Positions 8,636-22,400 of a stretch of DNA of 64,000 nucleotides are shown here, piece by piece. The stretch covers positions 37,435,408-37,499,407 of the forward strand of contig CM031879.1 in NCBI GenBank assembly GCA_018697195.1, in the 5' to 3' direction. The notes beneath the pieces are model-generated. The model saw nothing but the letters and a program-made list of their open reading frames with translations. It did not search any database and was not told the origin of the DNA. The number at the start of each line of letters is the position of its first letter. Positions within the stretch are counted from its first letter, which is position 1. The position numbers were made by a program, and so were the translations under genes. Source of the stretch: Certhia americana. Lineage: Eukaryota > Chordata > Aves > Passeriformes > Certhiidae.

Positions 8636-11600
8636 GTCTGGCCGGCTGGTTCTTTAAGTGCATTCCCTGGCATGAGGGAGGGCAGCGAGGCTGGGTGCGG
8701 GGTGCCCGCCAGCATCCCTGTTGATCCCCCAGCCAACTTCGGTCGCCCCCGGGCTCCTGCCTGCGGGGCACCCACCCCCATCACGGCATTCCCGAGCAGG
8801 GACATGGACTGCCTTGCCCGGCTGGGGCCTGGGAGTTTGCTTCTCATTCCACCAGTGCGTATTATTCTGAGACCACTCATGGAGCAACGAAAATGTGGAA
8901 GTTTAAATTCTCGCACTGTGTGTCCTGTTATGGGCAGTGTTTCCTCTATTTTCTGCAAAAGTAAAAGTAATATTTCACAGTCATATTCTTCTGTCCTCTC
9001 CTCCCTGCTTTCCCTTCCTGTCCACCCCTGCAAAGCTCATGTTTCTTTCAGTGGGTATGAAGATGGACTGTGTATTCCAGAATATGACCTTAAAATTGCG
9101 TGGTGACTCTGCTCTTAAAACAACTGTATGATCTAGCTCTGATGCTGTGCTGGGGAATTTTACTTGTTGCTCTAGCAGAGACAAATGTAGTAAAGTTAGT
9201 AACAACTAATCACATGTATCTCTTTCACAAGCCACAAGGTATATTTCACAATATTCAGAAAGCAATATAGATTTATTTGCTCCTAATGAATTTGGTCTTA
9301 CCAACCAGCATGCAAATTCATTACTCTACATTACTCTAGAAATAACTAGGTTAAATCTTCATGTGTTTTCAGATTTAACAAGTATTTCCTTCCAGGCACT
9401 AAATTAGGTCTATCTACCGTGAAAAATATCTGGCTTCTGGCACTCCTCTAGCTATAATTTAAAACTTTCTTAGCAACCCTCCCCATCCCCCCTCAAAAAA
9501 AGAAAAAAACCCCAAAGAGATGAGATGGAGAGATGGGCTCTTTCTCTTCATCCAGAAATGTTTCATATGATAAATACTCTGAGTGGGAAGGGATATATAC
9601 TCCTCACTATTGTGAGACAAGGATGTATTTGCCATTTGTGTTTGTGTTGCTAGCCCTCAGTGGCTAAGGGGCCTGGCAGTGGTATTTCACCTCTGATAAA
9701 TCTTTCACTTGAACCCAGCCCAGCTGAGTCATGTCACCAAAAGTTATCATCTGACTGGCCTTTGGCAGCATCTCTGAATCAAAGGAAGCCTTTGCTTAGG
9801 GGTGGCTCTGTCCCTGTAGCACACTGAGGGTCTCTGTCCACCCACAAGGGGCCACAGAGAAGGAGAGGTGGCATCTGCCTTCCTGAGGCTGCAGCACGGC
9901 AGTAGCAGGTGTGTGTCTGACACAGGGCAAAGCCATCTCACCCTGTGTGCGCAGCTTCCCTCAAAATTACTTTCTGCCCTTGCCCATAGCCTTGAGGTAA
10001 GTATTCTTTTCTTTCTGAATATTTTAGTAGGTGCCTTGACCATAATGGACTTTCTGCATATACAGGTGTGTCTGAGCTAGTCATGGAGTAGAAGTGGTTT
10101 TAAACCCCTGCATTGCAGTCATGCAAGGGTACAAAAGGTGCAAAAGTACAAAAGGTACAAGGGTATGCTCACACTCCTGTCATTGCAGATGCTTCAGGAG
10201 TATACAAGTGCCTTAACACAGACATAGTCCTGGTTCTGGGGGATCACTTCCCAAGCCTTCTGTTCACAGGAATCCTTATGCAAGACTGTGAGCGTCACTG
10301 GTTTTATTTCCTGGCTCCTCACACACTGCTGCAGTGTTGCAGTGTTCACTCCTCTCTCTCAATCAAAATACTATCCCAAGGATAATTCTTATGCCCAGGA
10401 TTTAATAGAGTGCAGATGATTTTAAATGGTATTTTAACATGAGCTAAGCTAGAGAACTTGCAGCATTTCATTCTGCTCTGTGCTGACCTTGGCAAGTGAT
10501 CTTGGACAAAGTATGCAGAGTAACACTAGCAAATCACATGTTGGTAATGTACACCTCTCTTTGGCTGGCAGACATTTTAAGAGTCGCAAAAAGGTCAATA
10601 CTTCTGAGAAGTAGCTTTTCAGTGTGAGGAGAAGAATTCCATCTGTGGGATGTTTGTCTGTAGCCTCCTAAGTCCTACTACAGTCGTTTACAACCTGTGG
10701 GTTTTGCTATACACATCTGGGAAACAAAATCTTAATTACCTGTGAAAAAAAGCTCTCATGAGCCAAAAAGTGCAATAATCCTTGTAAGAAATGGAAGTGG
10801 GCACCATGAAACTGCCTTTAGTCTGTGGATTGGGAAGAACAAAAAGGCTGTTGGGAGATACACCATTCTGGTCAGATTTTACATATTTAATAATAATAAG
10901 TGGAACTGAAAAGAAAGATTTGCATTCTGTATGAAACGTGTTCATTTAAGGAAGGCTGTGCCCAGAAATAAATAAGAAGGTGATGATCTGTAAAATTCGA
11001 GCTCCACCTATCCCAACTCCCACTATATGTCTGCTTGCTTATTAAGCCTTATTGCTTAAGGCTCTGGGGCAGCGTGTAGTGGCGTCACAGGCAGGTGGGC
11101 AGGTGCAGTGATGCCTCATGGTGTCAGTATAATGAATATAACACAGAAGCTGTGTTACAGCAGGTTTTCTGACTACCACTCACTTCAAGGAAGGGCATAA
11201 TTCTGTACATTTTTTAGAATACATTTCATCTTGTATTTTACCTCTGAAAACCATGCTTATTTGACTTAAAATGAGACTGAGAGAGACAGCTGAGCATTTG
11301 GTTTTTTGTGTGTGAAGTCTCTTGTATCTTTTGTTAATAAACCAAACATAGATTTTTAGTGAAATACGTATTTTAAATTCAGATCAAAAGGGACATTTGC
11401 ACATTGCAAAACTAACATAGAAACCTGGAAAAGATCTCTTAAATATAACATCAAGACAAAAATCCTGATTTCTTAATGCTCAAATTTCTTGAGTTGCTTG
11501 TGTGGGAAACCACTCATTTTGCCTGTAGCAAAAAATCAAGCTCTGTCTTTTCCTGTGGTAAGGCTAAAAAGTGATACATTTTTAGTAATTAGTTCCTGAA

Positions 11601-14600
11601 GGATGAAGGGATCTTTATTCATAGTGCTTGTCTAAATATGCCTAGGAGCACCTCAAATTAATAGCTACACTTCAGTGGAAATTCAGCACCTCTTCTTCCC
11701 AGTTCACCCTGCTTGTCAGGAGCACACCACTTAACCACAGAAGGCAGCTCACCTCTCCCCACCCTAAACCTCCTCCCTCACTCTCTTCTTCCTTCCTTTC
11801 CTCCTCCTTCTCCATCTTCTCTGAAGAACTCTTGACTTGCTCATCACTTCTTGCTCCTCTCAGCTGGACCTTGGCATGCTGGAGGACTTGCAGCTGGCCA
11901 GCTGACTTCTGACCTTTGGCAGGTTCTGCATGGGGTATCAGCCTTACAGCTGGCCACAACTGCCTTCCTGGCAACTAAAGGCCTAATGAGCTTGACCAGC
12001 TGGAGACTGGGCTGGAATCCTGCTGGCTGATATGACCCTGCATAAAGGATTGAGGGGTTCACCCCCAAATGTGGAGGGAGTAAGCAGTGCATCTGTCTGT
12101 GTTGCTGCCCCAGGGTGTTAGAGCCAGGCTTCTCCTACAGCCAATTGGATTAGTGAGATGACTTAAAAAGAGAAAGCAGAGCTGTTTTTTTCTCATTTTT
12201 TTGAGTTTTCTGTTGAGTATTAGGCTTCATCAATGGCCATTACCCTCACTGCATCTCACGGTGTTCACTCCACAGAGTCCAAGAGATACATCCATCCACC
12301 AGACCAGGGCTGGACTGAGGGAGTTATTCCCCTTCCCAAACACAGTGGGATACATTTTCCCTTTATCCAGCAGGTGCCCCACTTTGCTATCTCCAGGAGG
12401 TTATGCATCTTGGACACTCACAGATATCACACAAATCCCTGTACTGCTACTTTCTCAAAAGTCTCCTGCTTTCCAGTCCCCTGACCAGCTGAAAGGCATA
12501 ATTGATCCACAGAGTCTATTTACTTCTTGAACATTTATGAACTGCTTGGAAATCTGCTGAAAAGTGTTGCTGGCTATGATGCCAAAGGCACTGCTCACCT
12601 ATGCTTGAAAAAGGTGATACCATGTTATATGAGGGTCAGCAAGCCCAGAGAGAGATCAGAAAGGTGCTTCAGTATCTGCATTAAATCAGGTGAATTTGGA
12701 TCTGACACTCTCTGACAGGCTGTCTGACACGGAGTACCAGCAGAGGAAAAAAAGTGCATTTTTTCTCATTATTTCTCTGATCTTCTGTGAATAAATGCTT
12801 TTGAACTGTTACTATTTTTTGTTTAAAATCCATATAATATAACTGGAAAAAGTGGCTTTAAAAGTGTTAAAACCCTTTCCAGTTGGCTGGAATAGAGTCA
12901 GTCAGTCATCTGGAGGTGGCTGCCTTTGCTCTGGTCCTCACTGCCATGGTTCTGTCTGCTTTGGATAGCTGATACTGGGAGCAGACACCACACTCCCTTC
13001 TGCCCTGGATCTGTGACTACCAGGAGCTGTCATTCTGATGCTAGGACTCCTACATTTCATTAATGCTGTGCCTTGAGCAGCTGGGAGTCCTTCTGGCCTT
13101 TTTTTCTCAGGTTGTGTATAATGCTGAACTCCCAAAAGGGAATAGGTTGGTTGTAAAAATTCTTCAAATGGATGAACACCATCCTCTTGGATGTCTGCAG
13201 TAGTGAAGACATAGCACCCAAATAGTAAGATTTGAGCTCCTAATCCCTGCATGATTTTTCTGGGCCTCACCCTAGTTTAAGCATACAGCCTCCTCTTCCT
13301 CAAAAACTCCATGAGACTGTTAACCTTGTCACAGTGACCTCCACAGTGAGTGACCTCCAGCGAGCAGTTTGTTCCTGTTGTGCAACTGGCCAAGGAAGAC
13401 ACATCCCATGAAGGTGCTTCATGCAGTGGGAGAGTAGACACCCCAGTAATCTGAAGCTGTGAACTAACACCCAGTTGGGGAGAAAATGAGTGTCTCATAT
13501 TGGGATTTTGCTTTGAAAGACACACCTGGTGACAGGAGAAAAGCATCTCCTGCTGAAGCCAGGAAGGTAAGCACAGAAAGCAGGGAGAGCAGTGGTCACA
13601 CAGCTGTATATGTACTACTCAATATGGAATAAAGGGATGCTGACTCTGGGCAACTGGGAAAAAATTTAATAACTCTAAAATCCCTTATGCTGAGCATGAA
13701 GTAGAGGAGAAACCAAGTAAACAAGAGCTAAGGCAGCTGTATCCTACTTGTGTCTGAAATACACATTTCTCACAGGGTTTCAAAAATTTCTCACATTTAT
13801 TTCATGGGTGAAATTCAAAAATGATTGAACTTTGAAACGTGAAACTCTTTATTTCTAAACTTCCTAATAAATAGGACAGTGAAACTCTTTTTAGAAAAGT
13901 ACTCATGAAATTGAACTTCTCAAGCAGAAGTGGTCTGCTCTGAGGGGTGTCCTGGCCATATCTGCCTGCCACAACCCACATCCCCATTGCTCTCTTTCCT
14001 ATGGAAGATAAGGACTGTGAGAAAAAAAAGAAGTGCATTTTGGTGTATAGTCTTGCTTTAATACATTCTTTCAACAATGCCATGATTACTTACATTCCTT
14101 TCTATAAAGTGAATAGTCCTATTTTTTACTGCTTTTTATTTTCCATTTTTTCCCATCTATACAGAGTTTATTGTTGATAAGCAATTGTTTACATGAATAA
14201 ATTTGAGTCCCATTTGGGTTGAATATGTACAGAAACAACTCTTTATCTCCATGTAAACTTTCCTTTAATCAGAAATAATGTATTATAAAGTACAGCTAGA
14301 CAGTTTATTCTTGGTTTATTCTTGCTGCAACTCCACTGAAGCCCCTGGAGTTTCACAAGGAACAGATTTGGGCCAGAAGGCCTAGAATATAGTTACAATA
14401 TATTCATTTTCTCACGCTTCAAAAATGAACTGTTTATGTGCCAAGCTGTAAGGTGATATTCATGATGACTGAAGCCTGAACAACATTAAAATATCCAGAT
14501 CCTCTGCTCCAAATCCTCTGGTATCCGAAACTGTTCCTTTGCTTCAGAAGGCGGGGTTTACTGCTGCTGAGGGTAAACAAGGGCAGGGGCACAGCTTTGG

Positions 14601-16689
14601 TGCTCAAGCTGAAATAAGGACTAGCCTGGCTGATATTGAAGCTTAACTGTAGCGAGTCCATCAGAAGCCCCAAAGTCTGCCCCGTGCCCTCTGCACCAGC
14701 CCAGCCATCCTTCTCCTGTGGCAGAAGGTTTCCATTGATCCTTTCAGCTCAGAAACCCTTGTGAGACTTGCTGCCCCATTCCCAGAGCCCTCTTTTCAGA
14801 GGAATTTTTCTTTAAATGAAAAGTACTGTGGAAAATTGCTTTTTATTGCAATTATAATGGATACAGTGGTTCACATAACTTGAAGTGTGCTTGAGAGCCA
14901 GAGCCCACACTGTTCACACACTGGCATATCAAGTACAATCATGTTTTCTGTTTAACTTGGCCATGGTATCTAGAAGAAGGAGCTTGAAATTGTCCTCACA
15001 ATAACTGCAGTGTTGTTTTGATGGTCTTGAATGCCAATCAGCTCTTACTGAATAGATAAGATAAGGTGGGTACCTAGCACAGTAGTTATTGATAGGTAGT
15101 AAGTGCAAGGAGCTCTTGAAGCTTTTCCTTTGGAGCTTAATTTTTTAAAAAAAACTTTACTCATCTGTTTAGTTAGAAATAAAGTCAGAGAGAAATGTTG
15201 CTGAACACATGATAAACCCCTCCACTTTTAAAAAACAAATTTCAGACCCGTTAAAAAAGAAATCAGTGTGTATAAAATATTAGAGTGAGTTGCAACAAAG
15301 TTTATTTTTACATCCTTTTGAATTACTAGAAATACCTGTGCACAAGCATACCTTATATATGCAGATTTTAGCAAGTTCAAAGCCTAAAAAGGGAGTCTAT
15401 TTGTGGGAAGGGAGAAAACCAATATAGCAGTATTACCAGATTCTTAATTTAAAATGAGATAGGAGTATTTTTGGGGGGATTGGTCATGTGATGATTGACT
15501 GAGTCTGCAGCCTCCATATAATTTTTATTATGTATAGTCCTGGTATGTTAAATGTAGATGTCTGTAGTGTCTCAGGCAAAGCCTTTTCCCCTAGCTTTAT
15601 CATCATACTGCTCCAGGTGATTTTTTCAGAAAGCTCAGGGCCTTCAGAGATGTTAGAGGCTCCTGGCAAGCAGCAGTTCTGCAAGGGGGAGGCTCTGCAT
15701 CTTTTAGCTACCTGAATAGCTCTGTTTTGATTCTGATCTTGAAGGACACTTGGATGAAAGCTGTGAGCAACACCTACAACTGTTCTTCCACTAATTCTGG
15801 GAAGAAATACGCCTGGAAAATATTTTGTGGTTTATGAATGCTTTTATGTTCCTGTTTCCTTTTGAAAAGGAGAAAAGCAATGTATAATCCAGTAGAAAAT
15901 GTGGGTTATCTGAGAACTGCCTGTGCTGTAAGAATTAGAGCATCACCCCAACGTTAAACAGTCTTCAAATGCATGCTCAGGCAGGACTTGGCAGGTCAGA
16001 GTTGACATTGGTGCTGTTTGGCATGGCAGACACACAGACCTGGGCTCTAACTTAGAGCTGAAAGTAGGGAGATGAGCTTCTGGATTAATTTTGATGCTGT
16101 AATTCTCCCACTGCAATTGAATTAAATGAAGCACTTGGTAAGGGAAAAAACCTGAATCCATATTGAAAGCATATGCTGTGCATCTGAGCCAAATGTGACT
16201 TAAATAGCCGTAGCCTGAACATTGGAATTTATAAGCATAACATCAATTCAGCAGAAAGTATAACACAAATACCTATAAAATTAAAAATAATTCAGCATCA
16301 CCCAAAGATAAGAACATTATAATATATATTCTTTTGGTCTTAATAGAAGTGCCTATCTTCAAGTGACACCCTGCACTCCTGTGAGCTTTTACTCCCTCTG
16401 GCTTTTCCAGAGAAGGCTGCTGCAGCTGAGGCCCTTTTGGGTGCAGGAATTCAAAGCTGAAGAATCCTTTTTCCAGTGGGATTATTCTTTTTATAAAGCT
16501 CTGTGTGTGTGCTGGAAGAGCAATTTATTTTGCCACTAATGTGGGATAAAGCATCATTATGCTACTCAGCTGTCACTGGGGAGTATTTGAAAGTGATAAA
16601 TCTATTTTGGGCCCAGTAGTAGTTCTAATCATTCCAGTCTGAATAAAAAAAGTAGGAAGTACAGGACAAGGTCTAAACTCTGCCTCTCC

Positions 16690-16715
16690 ACCCCCACCCC
16701 CCGCACCCCCACCCT
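16690..16715. repeat. C-rich patch, possible quadruplex on minus strand
   Basis: Four or more separated runs of three to six C in 26 bases. On the minus strand this fits the G-quadruplex pattern with short loops. Low complexity; no function implied. Confidence 0.5.
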
Positions 16716-18597
16716 GATAAAAGGCTCTGAAACTTAAGGGACAGATTTTCTACAGCATGCAGGATTTTTAAAAATGCCATTTATTTAAAATGTTGAAGTA
16801 CAGAATTTTAAACATAAAACTAAAAAACAAATTAACTGTACTATTTAAAACATTGTAATATACAGGAGTTAGGCACTTCGCAAAATCCTATGGCAGATGA
16901 AGGCTCAAATTCTCCAGGGGGATTAGGTGTTTAAATATAGCTGAGAATCAGAGACTCCAGGTCCACAAGCTGGGTTAGGGATCCCCAGTGCCAAGGGCCT
17001 TGTCCTTGTAAAACTATACACGACATTGGGAATAAGAAAAATGCTCAACATATGGGGAGAGGCACCTGAGCCCCAGTGTCATCTCTGGGAATACATAGTG
17101 TGAAACAGGGCTCTGCCTAAATAGCAAGAATTTGTTGAAGAACATGTCTTACTTAAGTGTCTTAATCTGGATTGAAATATAGTGTCCTTCTCCAGTCAAG
17201 ATCAATCTGTCCATCTTTCTTTCTGTCTGTCTGCCTTTTCATCCTGTTCCCAAGCCCTGTGTTTCATAGTTAAAGCAGAGATAAATACAAATACTTATTT
17301 TGTAAGTATTGCTTATGACTATTTATATAAGTACAAATACTTCATTTACAGAGTAAAAGGGGATGTGCAATTGTTCCCTATTTAGTAACTGGATTGTCAC
17401 TTACAGCACTCACTCTTGATGTGGGAAGATGAGTTTGTGCCATTTTCTGCCTATGTTGAAAGGACTGCTTTGATTAGGAGAGGAGAGGGTGTTTCAGGGC
17501 ATGGTGTCTCCAGTGCATATTTGAGTTGCTTTACTAAAAGCAGATGGTACTTCTTTCCAACTAAATTAGATGGCACTTCCTTCAACTTGCATGATGGCTT
17601 CTCAGACATTTAGTTTGCCCCTAAATCAGATTTGTGCTTCCTTTTTTCCCCAGGTTTTGGGGTGGATGAGTCGTGTGGTATGTGATCCTCTCTTTCTGAA
17701 GGGCTCTGTGATCTTTTTGGTCATATGTCTGGAAGCACAGTTACTACATGGCTGAACTGTTGGTGTTTTCCATCCTGCAAGGCCAGCACATTCAGCCCTG
17801 TGACAAGACCTCTTGCGTGTGCTCAGACATGATGAGAGCAGTCAGCTCATCCTCATTTTCATGTGTGGCCCTTGCAAAGTGCATTTTGGTCACAAAGGAG
17901 GCATACTTCTCGTTGAGCACAAATAGGCAGGGTCAGGACCTTCAGCCCATGCCTCTTCTTCAGACTGAGTAGATATCCTGGAGCAAGAGCCTTGTAACCT
18001 CTGCGCTGCTGCTGAAGGTGGGTCTTTGAGGGCTGTCATCTGGAGTCCCTGTGACAGGAAATTCCATCAACTCTGCTGTGGTCTGGGTGGAGTATGAGCG
18101 GTAGTAACAGTGAGGTCCTAGCCCACCACAACTGTTTGCTGAGTGACTTGGGTACTTCTTTGGGTATTTCTAGACTTTTTTGCCTTCTGGAGGAGGTCTC
18201 CTTGACAAATCTAATCCTCTTAGGACAAGCTGGAGCTCTAGGACAATTTCAACAGGGTTTCTGATAAACATCAAATATACATACTGGAATAGCAATGTAT
18301 AATAACTTACTCTCTGTCAAATATTGGAGGAAGTTTCTTTCCAGTGGTCACTGCGCACTTTGAATACTTATGTCCAAGAATGATGAAAAGATTTGCATAT
18401 TACTTGTAGCAACTGAGAACACTGAATGGAAAACAAAGAGGAATCTGTTCCACCTGAAGCTATTTGTAACCTCTGTTGTTGAATCGAATTATGACTCTGT
18501 GAGGAAGAATTTTAATGAATTGAGGACAAAATGACAGTTACCTCAGACACACATCTGGAGCATGTTGTTATGTCTCATATATCTGAGATAATTTCTG

Positions 18598-18621
18598 AGA
18601 TAATGCAAGGTTGCATTATCT
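18598..18621. repeat. 11-bp inverted repeat with 2-base centre
   Basis: AGATAATGCAA (18598-18608) and TTGCATTATCT (18611-18621) are perfect reverse complements around GG. The arms contain ATGCAA and GATAA, which resemble octamer-half and GATA motifs, so a paired binding site is possible. Intergenic. Confidence 0.7.
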
Positions 18622-18819
18622 TAGGGACTGGTGAGTGTCCTGGGATCTTGCAGCAGATCATGGAGTGTGGGCATCTTTTTTCCAATGCTCAAGTTGTTCC
18701 TGGCTTGGATGCCCTCAAAATGAATATGTGTGAGGACAGTGACTCATGAATATTGCTGAAGGATAAAGCAATGTCTAGGTGGACATTTTTTGTCCTTTTG
18801 CTGCACCTCACTTGGTTGC

Positions 18820-18841
18820 TTTTTTTTGGTTTTTTTTTTGT

Positions 18842-18875
<34 letters not shown>

Positions 18876-18886
18876 GTTTGTTTTTT
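18820..18886. repeat. T-rich tract with a T32 run
   Basis: Low-complexity T tract, longest pure run 18843-18874. It may be the poly(A) end of an old minus-strand retroposed copy, but no such element is recognisable beside it. Confidence 0.85.
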
Positions 18887-19310
18887 AAAAAAAACTTGTA
18901 TTCCTTTAAATCCTGTGACTTAGAGTGACTCAAAGTGATGGTAGTCACCCATGTCAGATTCCTGTGATTTGGCGCATTTAAGAATGCTAAAGCAGCAAGG
19001 TCCATCTCACAGTACATAGGATGCATCTAACTGCTTATCCTGCTTAAACCTGCTTATCTCTCCCCTGAAAGGAAAAACTTTGTGATCAGAAAGTGTAATC
19101 TGCCTGAATAAACCCATCTGCTATTACTAGTGTCTGACACAGAGCCAAGCTGCTGTTTATGCCTCTCAGAAGTTGTGACAAGTGGCATCAAAATGCAGAA
19201 AACCATTTTCCATCTGGGTCTCTGGGGAAATGTGGATGCTGTCCTTATGCATTTAAACCAAGCCTTTTTTCTGCTGCTTCCCAAGATTCTCAGTTATAAA
19301 TAACGCTGAT

Positions 19311-19490
19311 CCTGCCCCTCTACTGAGCCCTAGCGAGGCTAGATCTGGAATGCCATGTCTGGTTCTGGGCTCCTCAGGACAAGAAGTCATGGAGACCCTG
19401 GAGTAGGTCTTGGAGAGGGCATCAAAGATGATTAAGGGACTGGAGCACCTCTCTTACGATGATGGGCTGAGGGAGCTGGGCCTGTTCAGT
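19311..19490 (+). mobile_element. CR1 LINE fragment (internal 3' region)
   Basis: The text resembles the avian CR1 3' region in order: GAGCCCTAGCGAGGCTAGAT, GGTTCTGGGCTCCTCAGGAC, ATGGAGACCCTGGAGTAGG, GGGACTGGAGCACCTCTCTT, GGGCTGAGGGAGCTGGGCCT. The match stops abruptly after GTTCAG, before the true CR1 3' end, so the copy is truncated at both sides. CR1 is the main LINE of birds and other sauropsids. It is diverged and inactive. Confidence 0.8.
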
Positions 19491-22400
19491 TGAATTTGTT
19501 GATTCAGCATTGTCTGTGTGCTGTAGACATGCACAGACATCATTCTTTGTCTGTCACTGCCCATCACTTCATACAGTCAGAGTTTGCTTGGCTTCTGTGT
19601 GCTGATCTCTGGCAGCTACTGTCCTGTGGTAAAACCTTTTGTGCTCATCAGCTAAAATGTTGCAATCTGCAGCATCTAAAATTTAGGCTTCTTACCTGAT
19701 ATAGTCGTATAAGTTCCCTCTGTAGTGAATGAAGGAAAAGAGGTGTTTCCCATTATTAATATGAGATAGAAGAGATATAACTCCCAAATATATTTTCTTC
19801 AGTGACAAGTTGGGAATAGGATGCTCCTACAGACAAACCGAGAAACCACAGTACTTTCAATGGGGAAAGTGAGATAGTGGTTTTATGCTCCTACACTGGC
19901 TGAAGGAGAAACATGTTAAAGCTGAGGTGGGAATTAAGATTGGCAAGGAAGAGGGATGGAGGGGGATGATTAGAAAATTCTTCTTCTGTCTTCACTGGAA
20001 AAAAAATTATATTGTGTCAGTAACCATTACACAGATGAGGTGCATCACCTCTTGGAGATAGTTGTCCCCTCCATTAGCTGAAGAGAGATGGTAGCTGCAA
20101 TTAATTGCACCTTTACTGACACTGGTCTCTGAAAATAATGTCAGATGTTTTGTCTGACTTCTGAGTCATTTCAGCTGCTTCAACAGTGAGTTTTACACTC
20201 GAAGAAACATGCCAAATCTTCATCTGATTTGACATTTGGAACTATTCCTTTTTTTCCTATTTTTTTCCAGCTTTGAAGATTGTAATTTTTGACTCTGGGC
20301 TTACAGAACAAATTTGCTTAAAGATTGCATTAATTTCCTCAGTAAGCCAGATCACCTGTGTAGCTAAGCTGACTAATTTAATAAAGGCAAGATGACTGCT
20401 TCTAAAACATGCTTTGGAGTTGTACTAATTGTAATGCAGACAGCTGCTGAGGGTTCATTAGTTCAACAAAGACTCTAGTTGGAAACTCTTGTATTGCATG
20501 AAAATCCCTTGCACTTCATTGGAGTCAATGATATTTCTCACTTCCTTGCTCTACGCAGATTCAAATAATCATCCTACAATTAGCCAGGGATACAGGGAAG
20601 AAACCAGCCACAGCCACACCAGCCTCAGACTTGGTTACACATGTCAGGAGATTATTATTTGAAGCAATTACCATGCATTTTAACAAACTATATTCTTGGC
20701 CTTACCTTGCCTTAAAGTCTAAATTCGGCAAACAGTTAGGCAGTCACACCAGACAATTCCAAGATGAGCACAGGTTTCCTGTTACCCTTATCAGAGTCTT
20801 GGGGGTATTGCCTTCTACCAGGCCTTTCTGAGAGGAACCTGCTTGAGAATATAAGATGTGGTATACAAAATGTAGCTCCTAGTTTGTTTTCCCTGCTGAA
20901 AACAAGGAGAACTTTTAGATGCCTGCATACTTCAGCTAAATATCAAAGCCTTGATTAAAGTTGGTGAACAAAGAGGAAGAAATTATAGGAGTGTACAGGT
21001 AGAAATAAAAATGATTCTAGAGCTAATCCATATATATACCCAGACCTAATGATTCAGGATTCTGTTTGGGTGTCACTCTGACAAGGGTAGTGCCAGTGGT
21101 ACAGACTGTTATCATCTTTGAGAAAATCACAGCTACAATGGAAACCAAATTTGATGGCTATCTTTGGCAGGTCTCCTGCTTAAAGCAGAGCAGCTGCTAC
21201 AGTGGGAGATTCACGGCTTGTGTTGGTTTGTTACTGTACCTGGTTTGCATGGCTCCCTTCAGCAAGGCATGGAGATGTGCTTTATCTATCATTCACTTCA
21301 AAGTAGATACGCTTGCTCAGCATTCAGTACATTTTTTTCATCAGCACATGTGTAATCTTCAGCAACAGCAACAGCAGGTGAAGTGTGGTCAGACCCTTTG
21401 TGGTCCAATAACCATGTTAAGCAATATTTACATTAACCTTAGAATTATTACCCAGGTAAGAGTATTAGCTTTATTGCCATAATCCTATTGCTACTTGCCA
21501 TTCTTAGCACAGAGATTATTCACTATTGTGGTGTTATTCTACATGTAAATTGAGTTCAGTTCTAAGCTATCTACTCGCTGTAAAATGTGTGGCAATATGC
21601 TGAATGAATGCTGCGTACATCTCTGTGTGCAGCTTTCTAACGCTAGGAGGAAAGAAGCCCTCAGCAGTGACAGCGGTACGAGCAGCTCTCGGTGCCATGA
21701 GCATCATTTTACACTAGGCGTCTCCCTTGGCATATTTATTCACGGCGAATCCCCTGCCATGCCCGCTAAACGGAGTCAGGCAGAGGCAGGGACACACAGA
21801 TAGATTCATACAACGGGGCTGTACACCTGCTACAGTCCCAAACACATAGTGGAGACAATGCTCAAAAGACATAGTCAGCACTTATACTTTAGTCTGGGTT
21901 AATTGATGCTTAAACCCCCTTCACATGACCAAGTTTTTGTTTTCTTTAGGGGTACTAAGACCCAATGGTGAATAGTTTTCTTTCTATCAACCCTACTGAC
22001 AAGATAAGGACAACGTGCACAAAACTGAGGCTTGAAAGGTTGCACTTGAAGCACGGTGATAGTAAAGACATAAATAGTTTGTTACATCTTTGATCCCTGG
22101 GAGTTTAAGAAAGGCTCTTGCTTTCTTATTATTTGCTTTTGGAAACTTACTTTGAAATAGAATTTCAAAACAAATGAAACATGGGCTCCTGGATGTCTTT
22201 TTATAATACACCGTCAGACTGGATGGCTGAAGGCACTGACTCAGTGTTAAGATGCTGCTGGAGTTGGTTCCACATTTTCACCTGTGAAATTCCAGACAGA
22301 CATCACTCTAAATGCCAGATGTGATGGGATTTTCTCCACCTGTAGACGTCACTTGTTCAGTGTGTACACAGTGACTCTGACCTGCATGTGAGTGAATTCA

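Noticed and set aside
7543..9033. 496-residue minus-strand open frame, and a 311-residue plus frame at 8171-9106
   Set aside because: Both overlap MYF5 exons 2-3 and introns in wrong frames. They are Arg/Pro/Gly/Ala-rich, as expected from GC-rich DNA with few stops; the MYF5 splice model explains the region.
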